Below, in pieces: positions 1-7,858 of a stretch of 10,008 nt of DNA. Positions within the stretch are counted from its first letter, which is position 1, and the number at the start of each line of letters is the position of its first letter. The translations under genes were made by a program, and so were the position numbers. The stretch comes from Aquabacter sp. (lineage in GTDB: Bacteria > Pseudomonadota > Alphaproteobacteria > Rhizobiales > Xanthobacteraceae): contig JASBUY010000432.1 in assembly GCA_030147645.1 (NCBI GenBank), positions 1 to 10,008 of the forward strand, given 5' to 3'. Below the pieces are notes generated by a model. That model had not been told where the DNA came from, searched no databases, and saw only the letters and a program-made list of their open reading frames with translations.

Positions 1-2
1 TT

Positions 3-689
3 CATCCAAGCATCGTGCGCGTGTTCGACAGCGACCATGACGGCGACAACCATTTCCTGGTGATGGAATTGCTGCAGGGGCGCACGCTCGCCGCCGTGCT
101 GCGCGAGACCGACGGAAAGCCTCTGGAAGCCCGGCAGACGCGCGGCGTGGTGCAGAGCGTGGGCTCCGCCCTCGCCTTCGCCCATGGGCGAGGCATGATG
201 CATGGGGATCTTAAGCCGGGGAACGTGTTTGTCGGCCGGGACGGCAGTGTGAAGGTGCTGGATTTCGGGCTCTCTCAAGGCGCGCCCGATGCGAATGCCG
301 GAGAGGACGCGACCGTCCGCCTTCTCGATCTGGTGGGCGCCCTGACCCCCACATTCGCGTCACCCGAGCGCCTCGACGGGGCGGACCCCAGCCCGGCTTG
401 CGATCTGTTTGCCTTCGGCGTGCTGATCTACCAGATGGCCAGCGGCCATCATCCCTTCCAGCGCAAGAGCGCGCTGGAGGCGCGCACCGCCGGTCTCGCG
501 CCCGCCCGGCCGGACGGCCTCAGCGGTGCCCAATGGAATGCGCTTCAGAGCCTCCTGGCCTTCGAACCCTCCAGCCGGCCGGCCCGCATCGAGGTCTTCC
601 TGGACCGCTTTCTGGCGGAGAGTTGGCAGCTTCCTCGGGTGCGCGGCCGCTTTACGCTCCCGTGGCGCTCCGCTTCGAGCGTGCGGTGA
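3..689 (+). CDS. Ser/Thr protein kinase, 5'-truncated by the window edge
   Basis: This is the C-terminal 228 residues of a Hanks-type Ser/Thr kinase. The frame is open to the left edge and begins mid-domain with HPSIVRVFDSD, so the GTG at 15 is an internal Val and not a start. The Gly-rich loop and the VAIK lysine lie outside the window. Visible motifs, counted from the first in-window residue, are the catalytic loop MHGDLKPGN (66-74, Asp69 and Asn74), DFG (87-89), SPE in place of APE (120-122), and the DLFAFGVLIYQM helix (134-145). The HRD arginine is Gly, so this is a non-RD kinase. No membrane segment follows; the chain ends shortly after the kinase fold. It is paralogous to the kinase at 1899-3251. 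Its stop is 1 bp before the next gene, so the two are probably cotranscribed. A T6SS-linked phosphorylation role, as for PpkA, is inferred from context. Confidence 0.9.
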   Translation, partial: HPSIVRVFDSDHDGDNHFLVMELLQGRTLAAVLRETDGKPLEARQTRGVVQSVGSALAFAHGRGMMHGDLKPGNVFVGRDGSVKVLDFGLSQGAPDANAGEDATVRLLDLVGALTPTFASPERLDGADPSPACDLFAFGVLIYQMASGHHPFQRKSALEARTAGLAPARPDGLSGAQWNALQSLLAFEPSSRPARIEVFLDRFLAESWQLPRVRGRFTLPWRSASSVR

Positions 690-690
690 A

Positions 691-1134
691 ATGAGCGGAA
701 CCATGATCCAGACCGAACAGGCCCTCCAGACCCTGGAAACCCTCTGCCGGGAAATCGCACGCGGCCAATACGACCATTCGGACGATCTGTTTGCCCTGAC
801 CGGCGCGCAGGAGGCGCCGGAAACCGTGCGGCATCTGGCCGAATCCTTCGGCTTCATGCTGGTGAGCGTGGAGGCGCGGGAAATGCGCCTCACGCAATTG
901 GTTGAGGAATTGCAGGGATTGCGCCTTCAATTGGAGGAGGCCAACGCGAAGCTCGCGCAGGAAAATGCCTCCCTTTCTTCCACGGTCGCCGAACTGACGG
1001 TTCAGATCGATCGCCAGCGCTTCAAGCGCGAGGTGGGGGCGATTGCGGAATCGGAATATTTCCAGGACTTGCAGAAACGCGCACAGGATTTACGCGCCCG
1101 CCACAAGAGCGCGGCGCCGGGGGGCCGGGAATGA
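691..1134 (+). CDS. Soluble HAMP-like / coiled-coil signalling protein, unknown function
   Basis: A 147-residue hydrophilic protein with no signal peptide or membrane helix. Residues about 17-68 read like a HAMP domain: CREIARGQYDHSDDL, then HLAESFGFMLVSVEAREMRL, which resembles the HAMP pattern LAxSFNxM...RExxL. A heptad-rich coiled coil follows at about 60-112. A final segment (IDRQRFKREVGAIAESEYF, about 106-124) resembles the linker found before output domains in cyclases and phosphatases, but no output domain follows. HAMP normally relays signals from a membrane sensor, so a free version may be an adaptor or dimerisation partner for the flanking kinase or ATPase. That function is inference. 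The start at 691 follows the kinase stop by 1 bp; the in-frame ATG at 703 is an alternative. The stop overlaps the next start as ATGA, which indicates translational coupling. Confidence 0.8.
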   Translation: MSGTMIQTEQALQTLETLCREIARGQYDHSDDLFALTGAQEAPETVRHLAESFGFMLVSVEAREMRLTQLVEELQGLRLQLEEANAKLAQENASLSSTVAELTVQIDRQRFKREVGAIAESEYFQDLQKRAQDLRARHKSAAPGGRE

Positions 1135-1895
1135 CACGCATCGTCTCCACCCATTCCTATCGGGGCGGAACCGGGAAATCGACCATCACCGCCAATCTCG
1201 CTTACCTGCTGGCTAGCGAGGGCGCGCGCGTGGGGGTGGTGGATACCGACATCCTCTCGCCAGGCATCCATGTCCTGTTCGGAATGGAGCCCGGGAGCGC
1301 GCACTATACGCTCAACGATTATCTCTGGGGCCGCTGCACCATCGATCAGGCGGCGGTGGACGTGACCGCCGGTGCCTTTCCGGACGGGGCGCCCAAGGGC
1401 GGATCGATCCATCTGCTCCCCTCCAGCATGCAGACGGGCGAAATCGCGCGCGTGCTGAAGGAGGGGTTCGAGGTGGACCTGCTGAACGAGGGGTTCCACA
1501 CCCTGAGCCAGCGCCTCTCCCTCGACTATCTGCTGATCGACACCCACCCTGGCGTGAATGAGGAGACCCTGCTCTCCATCGCCATTTCCGACACCCTGCT
1601 TCTGGTGCTGCGCCCGGACCATCAGGACTATCAGGGAACGGCGGTGACGCTTGAACTCGCGCGGCGGCTCGATGTGCCTCAGTTGCTGCTGCTGGTGAAC
1701 AAGGTTCTCCCCGCCTTCGACCGGCGGGAATTGTCGGACCGTGTCTCCACCGTGTTCCGCACCCCGGTTGCGGCCGTTCTTCCGCTCAATGAAGATCTCG
1801 TCCGGCTCGGCAGTTCCGGCCTGCTCGCGGCTCTCACCCCAAAAAACGACTATGTGAGCGCGCTGAGACCGGTGGCGCAGCTCGTCCAGGCCTGA
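1131..1895 (+). CDS. ParA/MinD-type P-loop ATPase
   Basis: A 254-residue ATPase of the ParA/MinD (SIMIBI) class. Its N-terminus carries HSYRGGTGKST (8-18), a Walker A motif followed by TANLAYLLA. Further motifs are Walker A' VVDTDILSPG (36-45) and Walker B DYLLIDTHPG (132-141). The segment LLLLVNKV (185-192) is the base-binding strand region typical of the family. The signature Lys of the deviant Walker A motif (KGGxGK) is Arg11 here. Family members form ATP-dependent dimers on DNA or membrane and position plasmids, division sites, flagella or other large machines. With no partition partner or division genes nearby, positioning a T6SS or a signalling cluster is a plausible inference. The start ATG at 1131 overlaps the previous stop by 4 bp and has a G-rich stretch just upstream. 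It ends 3 bp before the stop of the convergent kinase gene. Confidence 0.92.
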   Translation: MTRIVSTHSYRGGTGKSTITANLAYLLASEGARVGVVDTDILSPGIHVLFGMEPGSAHYTLNDYLWGRCTIDQAAVDVTAGAFPDGAPKGGSIHLLPSSMQTGEIARVLKEGFEVDLLNEGFHTLSQRLSLDYLLIDTHPGVNEETLLSIAISDTLLLVLRPDHQDYQGTAVTLELARRLDVPQLLLLVNKVLPAFDRRELSDRVSTVFRTPVAAVLPLNEDLVRLGSSGLLAALTPKNDYVSALRPVAQLVQA

Positions 1896-1898
1896 TTC

Positions 1899-3251
1899 TT
1901 ATCGCCCCTGAAACGCGGCAAGGAAGGCGCCCGCATCCTTCGGACGCTGGTCCTGGGAGAAGGCCAGCGCGGCATTCACCGCCCCCTGCATGGCAGGGGT
2001 CAGGCCTTCGATGGGCGGCGGCACCATGCCGAGCTTCTCCGCTTCGGTCGCGGGAATGCGGTCGAAGGGGTGCTTTCGGGTCAGGAGCAGGTGGATGATG
2101 CAGCCGAAGGCATAGACGTCGTCGCGTGGATCGCGCGGCCCGCCGCGCAACTGCTCGGGGCTCGCATAGGCCGGCGTCATGGCTTCCAGGGCGGAGACGT
2201 CGAAATCGCCCGTGCGGGCGGCGCTGGCGATGCCGAAATCCAGCACCTTGAGCGGCCCCTCCTGGGACAGGAACAAATTGGCAAGCTTGAGGTCGGCATG
2301 GGTCACGCCGCGTGAATGGGCATGAGCGAGCGCCGCGAACATGTCGCGGATGGCGTGCCAGGCGGCCGGGCTTCCCGCGAATTGCTTGTCGTCCCGCAGG
2401 CAGGCGTCCAGCGAACGGCCCTCCAGCAATTCCATCACGATGAAAGGATGGGTGCCGTCCCGGTCGAAATCGTGGACCGCGACGATATTGGGGTGGGACA
2501 GGTCCTGGGTGCGCCGTGCCTCCGCTTCCATGGCGCGGAGCGCGTCGGGATGGGCACCGAAATTCCCGTTCAGCAGCTTGATGGCCACATAGGGCCGATT
2601 GTCCGCGGCTTCCACCCGCCGCCGGTCCACCGCGCGATACACCACGCCCATGCCCCCGCGCCCCAATTCCGCGTCGAGCACGAAACGGTCGCGCAGAAGC
2701 TGGCCGACCCGGTTCTCCTCGCGCCCATCGCGTCCGAGCAAGATGGGGCGGCCGGAGCCCTCCGCGCTCTTACGGGCATCCTGCCGCATGCGCGCTGAGC
2801 GAAAAGCCGCCAGCGCATCGTCCAACTGGCGCTGGTTCTGGCGCTCGCGCGCTTCCCCGCCTTTGCGCAAATCCTTGAATTGTCCGAGCAGCGCGGACAT
2901 CACCACCGAGTCCACCCGCTCGCGCAGGGTCTCCTCGCGCGCATCGGGCGGATTGGTGTCCACGGGCAGTTCCGGCAAATCCTTGGCCACAGGGGCGGCC
3001 GGGCGGCCGGCTTCCTGGAACAGCATCATGGCGAGGTCATAGGGCATGCGCCCGAGATTGATCTGCTCCTGGAGCGCGGCGGAGAGCTGGGTGAGCGCGG
3101 GATCGCAGTCCCGGCAATAGGCGCGCACCTCCACGGCCAATTGGTCGAAGGTGCGCCGTCCCGTGAAGAATCCACCGAGGATGTCGGTCAGACGGGGATC
3201 AATGGCCACTTTGTCGTTCGCCTCACATGCGACCCGGCTGGCGGATGTCAT
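1899..3251 (-). CDS. Ser/Thr protein kinase, T6SS-linked
   Basis: A complete Hanks-type kinase of 450 residues, or 436 if it starts at the GTG at 3209. Residues about 15-85 form a small helical N-terminal region ([18 protein letters not shown]...) that I do not recognise. A Pro-rich then charged linker runs to about 185. The kinase domain occupies about 187-450: Gly loop GRGGMG (197-202), VAIK with Lys225, catalytic loop THADLKLAN (317-325), DFG (338-340), SPEQ (364-367) and a DVYAFG helix (378-383). Ala replaces the HRD Arg and Leu replaces the usual Pro after DLK. There is no transmembrane helix or sensor domain, so the protein is predicted cytoplasmic. The ATG at 3251 lies inside the end of the activator gene and lacks a clear RBS; the GTG at 3209 has GAGG at 3221-3224. 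It is the last gene of the clpV-activator-kinase operon. By analogy with PpkA it may phosphorylate a T6SS regulator (inference). Confidence 0.93.
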   Translation of the reverse strand: MTSASRVACEANDKVAIDPRLTDILGGFFTGRRTFDQLAVEVRAYCRDCDPALTQLSAALQEQINLGRMPYDLAMMLFQEAGRPAAPVAKDLPELPVDTNPPDAREETLRERVDSVVMSALLGQFKDLRKGGEARERQNQRQLDDALAAFRSARMRQDARKSAEGSGRPILLGRDGREENRVGQLLRDRFVLDAELGRGGMGVVYRAVDRRRVEAADNRPYVAIKLLNGNFGAHPDALRAMEAEARRTQDLSHPNIVAVHDFDRDGTHPFIVMELLEGRSLDACLRDDKQFAGSPAAWHAIRDMFAALAHAHSRGVTHADLKLANLFLSQEGPLKVLDFGIASAARTGDFDVSALEAMTPAYASPEQLRGGPRDPRDDVYAFGCIIHLLLTRKHPFDRIPATEAEKLGMVPPPIEGLTPAMQGAVNAALAFSQDQRPKDAGAFLAAFQGR

Positions 3252-4851
3252 ACCGCGCGAGCTTTTCCACTAGGCTACGGCGCGAGATCTTCAACAGATC
3301 GGCAGCCCGGCTCTGGTTCCAGCCGGTCTCCCGCAGCTTCACCTCTATGATAGCCGCTTCGTAATTTTGCACCATCAGGCGCAGACCGGATTCCTCTTCG
3401 TCCGCCTGCACCACAGGCGCGGGTGTTCCGGCAGTGGCGAGATCGTTGGGCAGATGGTGCGGCTCCAGCCGCGCGCCGTCGCACAGGATGACGGCCCGTT
3501 CCACGATATTGCGCAATTCCCGGATGTTTCCGGGATAGCGCCACCCCAAAAGGCGGTCCAGCGCCTCCGGCGACAAACCCGGCGGCCGGCGGCCAAGCGA
3601 GGCACAAGCCAAAGTCAGGAAATGGTCGATCAGCGCCGGAATGTCCTCCGTGCGCTCACGCAGCGGCGGGAGCGTGATGGGGAATACCGAGAGCCTGTAA
3701 TAAAGGTCCTCGCGGAACTGCCCCTGGGCGATCTTCGCCGGCAGATCGGCATTGGTCGCCGCGACAATGCGCACATCGACGATCTCGGTGCGGGTATCGC
3801 CCACGGGCCGCACCTCGCCCTGCCCCAGGAGCCGCAGGATTTTGGCCTGGAGACCGAGCGGCATGTCGCCGACTTCGTCGAGAAACAGGGTGCCCCCATT
3901 GGCAGCATGGACAAGACCCGGCCGATCCGCCTGAGCGCCCGTGAACGCGCCCTTGCGATAGCCGAACAATTCGCTTTCCAGAAGATGCTCGGGCAGCGCG
4001 GCGCAATTCTGGACCACGAAGGGCCGCGCCGCCCGCTGGCTCGCGGCATGCAGCATCTTCGCGAACACTTCCTTGCCGGTGCCGGTTTCACCCAGCAGCA
4101 GGACCGGGACATTGGCGGGCGCCGCACGCTGGAGCAGGGCATGGGCCACCTGAAAGGCCGCGCTCGCACCGATCACGCCATCCTGCGAGGACCGCTGCTG
4201 GCGCAGGCGGGTATTTTCCTCCTCCAGATCGGTGCGCGCCCGGTCGAGTTGGCGGATCAGGCGGCGGTTTTCGTCGAACAGCCGCGCATTGGAAATGGCG
4301 ACTGCCGCATGGGCCGCAAAGCAGCGCACGATGCGCTCGGAACGCTCGCTGAGTGCCCGCCGCCCGTCGCTCTCCTCCATGCGGACATTGGTGAGTTGCA
4401 GCACGCCGAGAGTCATGCCCTCCAGCGAGCGCAAGGGCAGCGCAACAAACGAGCGGGTGCGAAACGCGGTGCGCGCCTCGCGCGCATACAGGGCAGAGAA
4501 ATCGAAACCTGTATAGGCCCGCACATCGGCGAGGTTCACCACCTTGCCGGTAACGGCCGCAAACGCGCTGGGATCGTCCAGATTAAAGGAATTGGCCGCG
4601 CGATAGAGCGCGACCGACTGGTCCAGCGTCGCGAGGCTCGGCTCGGCTTCATTCTGACCCACAAGGCAATGCAGTTCGCGCCCGGTGCGATCCAGCACCA
4701 GAACGCGACCGCCTTCTGCCGATGTCAGCCGCCGCGCGGCGCTGACGATGGCATTGAGGAGGCTTTCCAGCCGCCGCTCGGTGGCGAGCGCAGTGGTTAC
4801 CTCCATCAACTCTTCAAGGGCGTCCAGCGACTCCGTATCCACGACCTGCAC
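3223..4851 (-). CDS. Sigma-54-dependent transcriptional activator, VasH-like (GAF, AAA+, Fis HTH)
   Basis: A 542-residue bacterial enhancer-binding protein. The N-terminal region (about 15-190) reads as a GAF sensor domain, ending in [17 protein letters not shown] short coiled coil (about 192-222) links it to the AAA+ domain (about 225-460). That domain has Walker A GETGTGKE (254-261), the sigma-54 contact loop GAFTGA (301-306) and Walker B TLFLDEV (321-327). The C-terminus (about 490-535) is a Fis-type helix-turn-helix, [18 protein letters not shown]. All elements needed for sigma-54 remodelling are intact. The GTG start at 4851 is preceded by AGGTGG (4859-4864) at 7 nt, and it begins 11 bp after the clpV stop. 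This clpV-activator order matches vasG-vasH of Vibrio cholerae, where VasH activates hcp promoters. The sigma-54 promoter before hcp here is its likely target. The GAF ligand cannot be told from sequence. Confidence 0.96.
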   Translation of the reverse strand: MQVVDTESLDALEELMEVTTALATERRLESLLNAIVSAARRLTSAEGGRVLVLDRTGRELHCLVGQNEAEPSLATLDQSVALYRAANSFNLDDPSAFAAVTGKVVNLADVRAYTGFDFSALYAREARTAFRTRSFVALPLRSLEGMTLGVLQLTNVRMEESDGRRALSERSERIVRCFAAHAAVAISNARLFDENRRLIRQLDRARTDLEEENTRLRQQRSSQDGVIGASAAFQVAHALLQRAAPANVPVLLLGETGTGKEVFAKMLHAASQRAARPFVVQNCAALPEHLLESELFGYRKGAFTGAQADRPGLVHAANGGTLFLDEVGDMPLGLQAKILRLLGQGEVRPVGDTRTEIVDVRIVAATNADLPAKIAQGQFREDLYYRLSVFPITLPPLRERTEDIPALIDHFLTLACASLGRRPPGLSPEALDRLLGWRYPGNIRELRNIVERAVILCDGARLEPHHLPNDLATAGTPAPVVQADEEESGLRLMVQNYEAAIIEVKLRETGWNQSRAADLLKISRRSLVEKLARYDIRQPGRM

Positions 4852-4862
4852 CGGTGCGCCAC

Positions 4863-7652
4863 CTAGGCCAGTTCGCGGTCGGGCTGGACTTCTTCCGATC
4901 CGCTCTCTTCGCCCGGCCCGGCGGCGAAAGCCTCTTCGATTTCCCCATGTTCTTCCACGGTCGCGTCGGGCGCATCGCTGAACACATAGGCGAACCGTCC
5001 GTCTCCATCGAGTTCGACTCGCAGCGCGTCTGCCTGCTTTTCCTCGCTCATGCGCGCGAGCAACTCGGTGGCGATCTCGGGCAGCAAGGTCTTGGAGACG
5101 ATGTGGTCGATATTGCGCGCGCCGGTCTCAACCTCGGTGCAGCGTTCCGCGATTTGCTGAACGACCGCGTCGCTGTAGGAGAAGGCCATCTTCTGGCTCT
5201 CCCGCAGGCGCCTTCCAACCCGATCAAGCTTCAGGCGAACGATTTCGCCCAGCGTATCGCCGAGCAGCGGATAGAACGGCACGATCTGCATGCGTGCGAG
5301 CAGCGCCGGCTTGAAGTGGCGCGACAGGGTCGGGCGAATGGCCCCCACCAGATCATCCACCGAAGGCCGCTCCGCCGCGATTCCCATCTGGGTGATTTGA
5401 TCGGTGGCGAGATTGCTGGTGAGAATGACGATGGTGTTCTTGAAGTCGATGACGCGCCCTTCGCCATCGGAGAGAACGCCCTTGTCGAAGACCTGGTAGA
5501 ACAGGTTCATGACCTCGGGATCGGCCTTTTCCACCTCGTCAAGGAGCACCACGGAATAGGGCCGCTGGCGGACAGCTTCGGTCAGGATGCCGCCTTCGCC
5601 ATAGCCCACATAGCCGGGCGGCGAACCGACCAGTTTGGAAACAGTGTGGCGTTCCTGAAACTCCGACATGTTGATGGAGACGAGGAACCGCTCGCCGCCA
5701 AACAGCAGATCGGCGACCGCCGTCGCGAGTTCCGTTTTGCCGACACCGGACGGGCCGACAAAGAGGAAGACTCCCATGGGCTGGGTGGGGCTGTTCAACC
5801 CCGCTTTCGCTGCCCGCATGCCTTCATCGATCGCCGAGATGGCTTGGGGCTGGCCCTTGATCCGCTTGGCGAGATTGTCGGCGAGGGCAAGGACAGAGGC
5901 GGCTTCGTCGCGCACCATGTTGCCCATGGGGATGCCGGTCCAATCGGCGATCACATGGCCGATGGTCTCGGGCGTGACTTCATAATGGAGCAGGCCGGCG
6001 CGCCCCTGATGGGCACGCAGTTCCGAAATGGCGCTGGAGAGGCGCGCCCGGATCTCAGATTCACCCGCGTCCACACCATCCTGGCGCTCGGCCTCCCCCT
6101 CAGCCGTGTCGGACGCCTTGGCCTGGAGCGCATTCAGGTCCTGGCGCAGCGTGAGGATGCGCTCAACGAGAGCCTTTTCGGTCTGCCAGCGGGCATCCAT
6201 CTGCTGGATGTCGACGCGCAGCGCCGCGATATCGGCTTCGATCTCGGCGCAGCGCGGATTGTCCTCTCCTCCGAGAGTGGCGCGATCGCGATGCAGAGCG
6301 GCGAGTTCGCGTTCCAGCATGGCGATGCGGCGCTCGGTGCCCTCCAGCGCCTGGGGACGGCTGGAGAGGGAAAGCTTCACGCGGGCGCAGGCCGTGTCCA
6401 GCACGTCCACCGCCTTGTCCGGCAATTGCCGGCCGGAAATATAGCGGGCGGAAAGCTGCGCGGCGGCCATGACAGCGTCGTCGCGCACATACACATTGTG
6501 GCTGCGCTCATAGATGGGGCGCAGACCGCGCAGGATGGTGGCCGCGTCCGTGGGGCTCGGCTCATCCAGCTTGACAACCTGGAACCGGCGTTCGAGGGCC
6601 GCGTCTTTTTCGAAATACTTTTTGTATTCGCTCCAGGTGGTGGCCGCGATGGTGCGCAATTCGCCGCGTGCGAGCGCCGGCTTCAGTAGATTGGCCGCGT
6701 CGCCGCCCCCGGCAGGGCCGCCAGCGCCCACCAGCATATGGGCTTCGTCTATGAACAGGATGATGGGCGTGGGAGACGCCTTCACCTCTTCCACGATCCC
6801 CTTCAGGCGATTTTCGAACTCGCCCTTCACGCCTGCGCCGGCCTGGAGCATGCCGAGATCAATGCCGACCAGTTCCACCTTCTTGAGGAAGTCGGGCACA
6901 TCACCTTGCGCGATCTTCAGCGCGAGGCCTTCCACGACGGCCGTCTTGCCAACGCCGGGCTCGCCGACGCAGATGGGATTGTTCTTCCGGCGCCGACCCA
7001 GAATGTCGATCATCTGCTGGATTTCGCGATCCCGGCAGAAAACCGGGTCGATCTTGCCGGCCTTGGCGAGAGCGGTGAAATCGGTGGCGAACCGGCCGAG
7101 CACGCTGTCGGGAGAGCGCGTCCCCGTCCCCTCACCCTTGCGATGCGGCTCGGCGCCCGTAAGAGCAGGACCGGCCTCTTCGGCGGAAGCGGCGAGCAGA
7201 TCGTGAAACTTCGCCTTCAATTCCCCCGCCGGCACCTGGCGGACCACCTCCCACCAATCGGTGAGGCTGAAACGTTGCGCATTGTTCAGCACCGCAAGCA
7301 GGACGGTGCCCGAGCGGATGGAGCCGAGCTTCAGCTCGACGGAACCTACGAGCCAGGCGTCCGTCAGAATTTCAATGAGGCTGGGTGCGAAAACGGGCCG
7401 GCCCGGATTGCCGGATTTGAGATCCTCGACCGCGCGTTGAAGCTTGCGCTTCAAACTGGGAATGTCGGCCTCGAACCGGCGCAGCGCGAGGACGAAATCG
7501 CGATCCGCGTCGTCCACCATGGTGAGCAGGAAATGCTCGAGGGTGACTTCGTAGTTCCCGCGCCCGACGGCGAGCCCCGCGGCAGTCTCCAGCGAGCGTT
7601 TCGCATAAGGCCCGAGGCGGTCGAGCAAGGACTTCAGATCGAGCGAAAGCAT
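4863..7652 (-). CDS. clpV: T6SS sheath-disassembly ATPase ClpV (TssH)
   Basis: A 929-residue Clp/Hsp100 ATPase that recycles the contracted TssB/TssC sheath after firing. Domains in order are: Clp N-domain (about 1-155, including [11 protein letters not shown] typical of ClpV); AAA1 with Walker A GEPGVGKT (230-237) and Walker B LFIDEAH (299-305); a ClpB-type coiled-coil middle domain (about 425-520); AAA2 with GPSGVGKT (633-640) and LLDEVEKA (703-710); and a small C-terminal domain. An acidic tail (about 893-929) follows. Length and order fit the ClpV family, and both ATPase sites look intact. The frame extends upstream to 7742, but the ATG at 7652 is preferred: GGGAAGG lies 5 nt upstream, and the protein then begins [18 protein letters not shown] as in other ClpV proteins. 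It is the first gene of an operon with the activator and kinase, and is separated from hcp by a terminator. Confidence 0.97.
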   Translation of the reverse strand: MLSLDLKSLLDRLGPYAKRSLETAAGLAVGRGNYEVTLEHFLLTMVDDADRDFVLALRRFEADIPSLKRKLQRAVEDLKSGNPGRPVFAPSLIEILTDAWLVGSVELKLGSIRSGTVLLAVLNNAQRFSLTDWWEVVRQVPAGELKAKFHDLLAASAEEAGPALTGAEPHRKGEGTGTRSPDSVLGRFATDFTALAKAGKIDPVFCRDREIQQMIDILGRRRKNNPICVGEPGVGKTAVVEGLALKIAQGDVPDFLKKVELVGIDLGMLQAGAGVKGEFENRLKGIVEEVKASPTPIILFIDEAHMLVGAGGPAGGGDAANLLKPALARGELRTIAATTWSEYKKYFEKDAALERRFQVVKLDEPSPTDAATILRGLRPIYERSHNVYVRDDAVMAAAQLSARYISGRQLPDKAVDVLDTACARVKLSLSSRPQALEGTERRIAMLERELAALHRDRATLGGEDNPRCAEIEADIAALRVDIQQMDARWQTEKALVERILTLRQDLNALQAKASDTAEGEAERQDGVDAGESEIRARLSSAISELRAHQGRAGLLHYEVTPETIGHVIADWTGIPMGNMVRDEAASVLALADNLAKRIKGQPQAISAIDEGMRAAKAGLNSPTQPMGVFLFVGPSGVGKTELATAVADLLFGGERFLVSINMSEFQERHTVSKLVGSPPGYVGYGEGGILTEAVRQRPYSVVLLDEVEKADPEVMNLFYQVFDKGVLSDGEGRVIDFKNTIVILTSNLATDQITQMGIAAERPSVDDLVGAIRPTLSRHFKPALLARMQIVPFYPLLGDTLGEIVRLKLDRVGRRLRESQKMAFSYSDAVVQQIAERCTEVETGARNIDHIVSKTLLPEIATELLARMSEEKQADALRVELDGDGRFAYVFSDAPDATVEEHGEIEEAFAAGPGEESGSEEVQPDRELA

Positions 7653-7657
7653 GGACA

Positions 7658-7664
7658 CCTTCCC
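7658..7664 (-). promoter_or_regulatory. Ribosome binding site fixing the clpV start
   Basis: The minus strand reads GGGAAGG with 5 nt to the ATG at 7652. It supports that start over the upstream ATG at 7742, whose extra 30 codons are Arg/Pro-rich and unlike the ClpV N-domain. Confidence 0.75.
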
Positions 7665-7708
7665 GCAGTGCCGTGCATCGGCTCCCAAGATGGGGCGACG
7701 CGGACGGA

Positions 7709-7768
7709 AGCGCGGGGCGAGCCCTGCCGGGAAAAAGCGCATGCGCTGCTCCCGGGTCGCCCCGCGCT
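7709..7768 (-). promoter_or_regulatory. Nested dyad in the clpV upstream region
   Basis: A perfect 12-bp inverted repeat, AGCGCGGGGCGA at 7709-7720 and TCGCCCCGCGCT at 7757-7768, encloses CCGGG (7727-7731) facing CCCGG (7751-7755). Inside those lies the perfect palindrome AGCGCATGCGCT (7736-7747). In RNA this could fold into a tiered hairpin about 55 nt before the clpV start. It might instead be an operator, or chance in GC-rich DNA. The function is unknown. Confidence 0.4.
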
Positions 7769-7774
7769 GCGCAG
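7767..7774. promoter_or_regulatory. CTGCGCAG palindrome upstream of clpV, candidate activator site
   Basis: A perfect 8-bp palindrome identical to the cores of the two sites upstream of hcp. It is centred about 118 bp before the clpV start. Read on the minus strand the context is TCTGCGCAGCGC, which keeps the TCTGCGCAG-N-G form of the other copies. I see no convincing -24/-12 promoter between it and clpV, so its target promoter is uncertain. Confidence 0.4.
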
Positions 7775-7808
7775 AAAAGCGGTAGTACGTGACCTAGCAA
7801 TGACATTG

Positions 7809-7845
7809 AAAACAAAGGACCCGGATCGCTGTGCGATCCGGGTCC
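7809..7845 (-). terminator. Rho-independent terminator of hcp
   Basis: A perfect 13-bp stem, GGACCCGGATCGC (7817-7829) and its complement (7833-7845), has a 3-nt loop. On the minus strand it is followed by TTTGTTTT (7809-7816). The stem begins 13 nt after the hcp stop codon. There is no T-run on the other side, so it acts in the hcp direction only and separates hcp from clpV. Confidence 0.93.
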
Positions 7846-7858
7846 AGAAGGCCGCCGA

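Noticed and set aside
3509..3518. ATTGCGCAAT palindrome, and TTTGCGCAAA near 2863
   Set aside because: Both lie inside well-conserved coding sequence and do not match the CTGCGCAG motif flanks; they are probably coincidental.
3367..4866. 499-codon plus-strand open frame opposite the sigma-54 activator
   Set aside because: A shadow frame; the minus-strand protein has every expected AAA+ and HTH motif.
4854..6689. 611-codon plus-strand open frame opposite clpV
   Set aside because: It is the antisense shadow of a clearly conserved ClpV frame; high GC suppresses stop codons. Its translation shows no domain and no RBS was seen.
7653..7742. 30-codon N-terminal extension of ClpV from the ATG at 7742
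   Set aside because: The extra sequence is Arg/Pro-rich, overlaps the inverted-repeat structure and lacks a good RBS; the ATG at 7652 has GGGAAGG and the conserved N-terminus.
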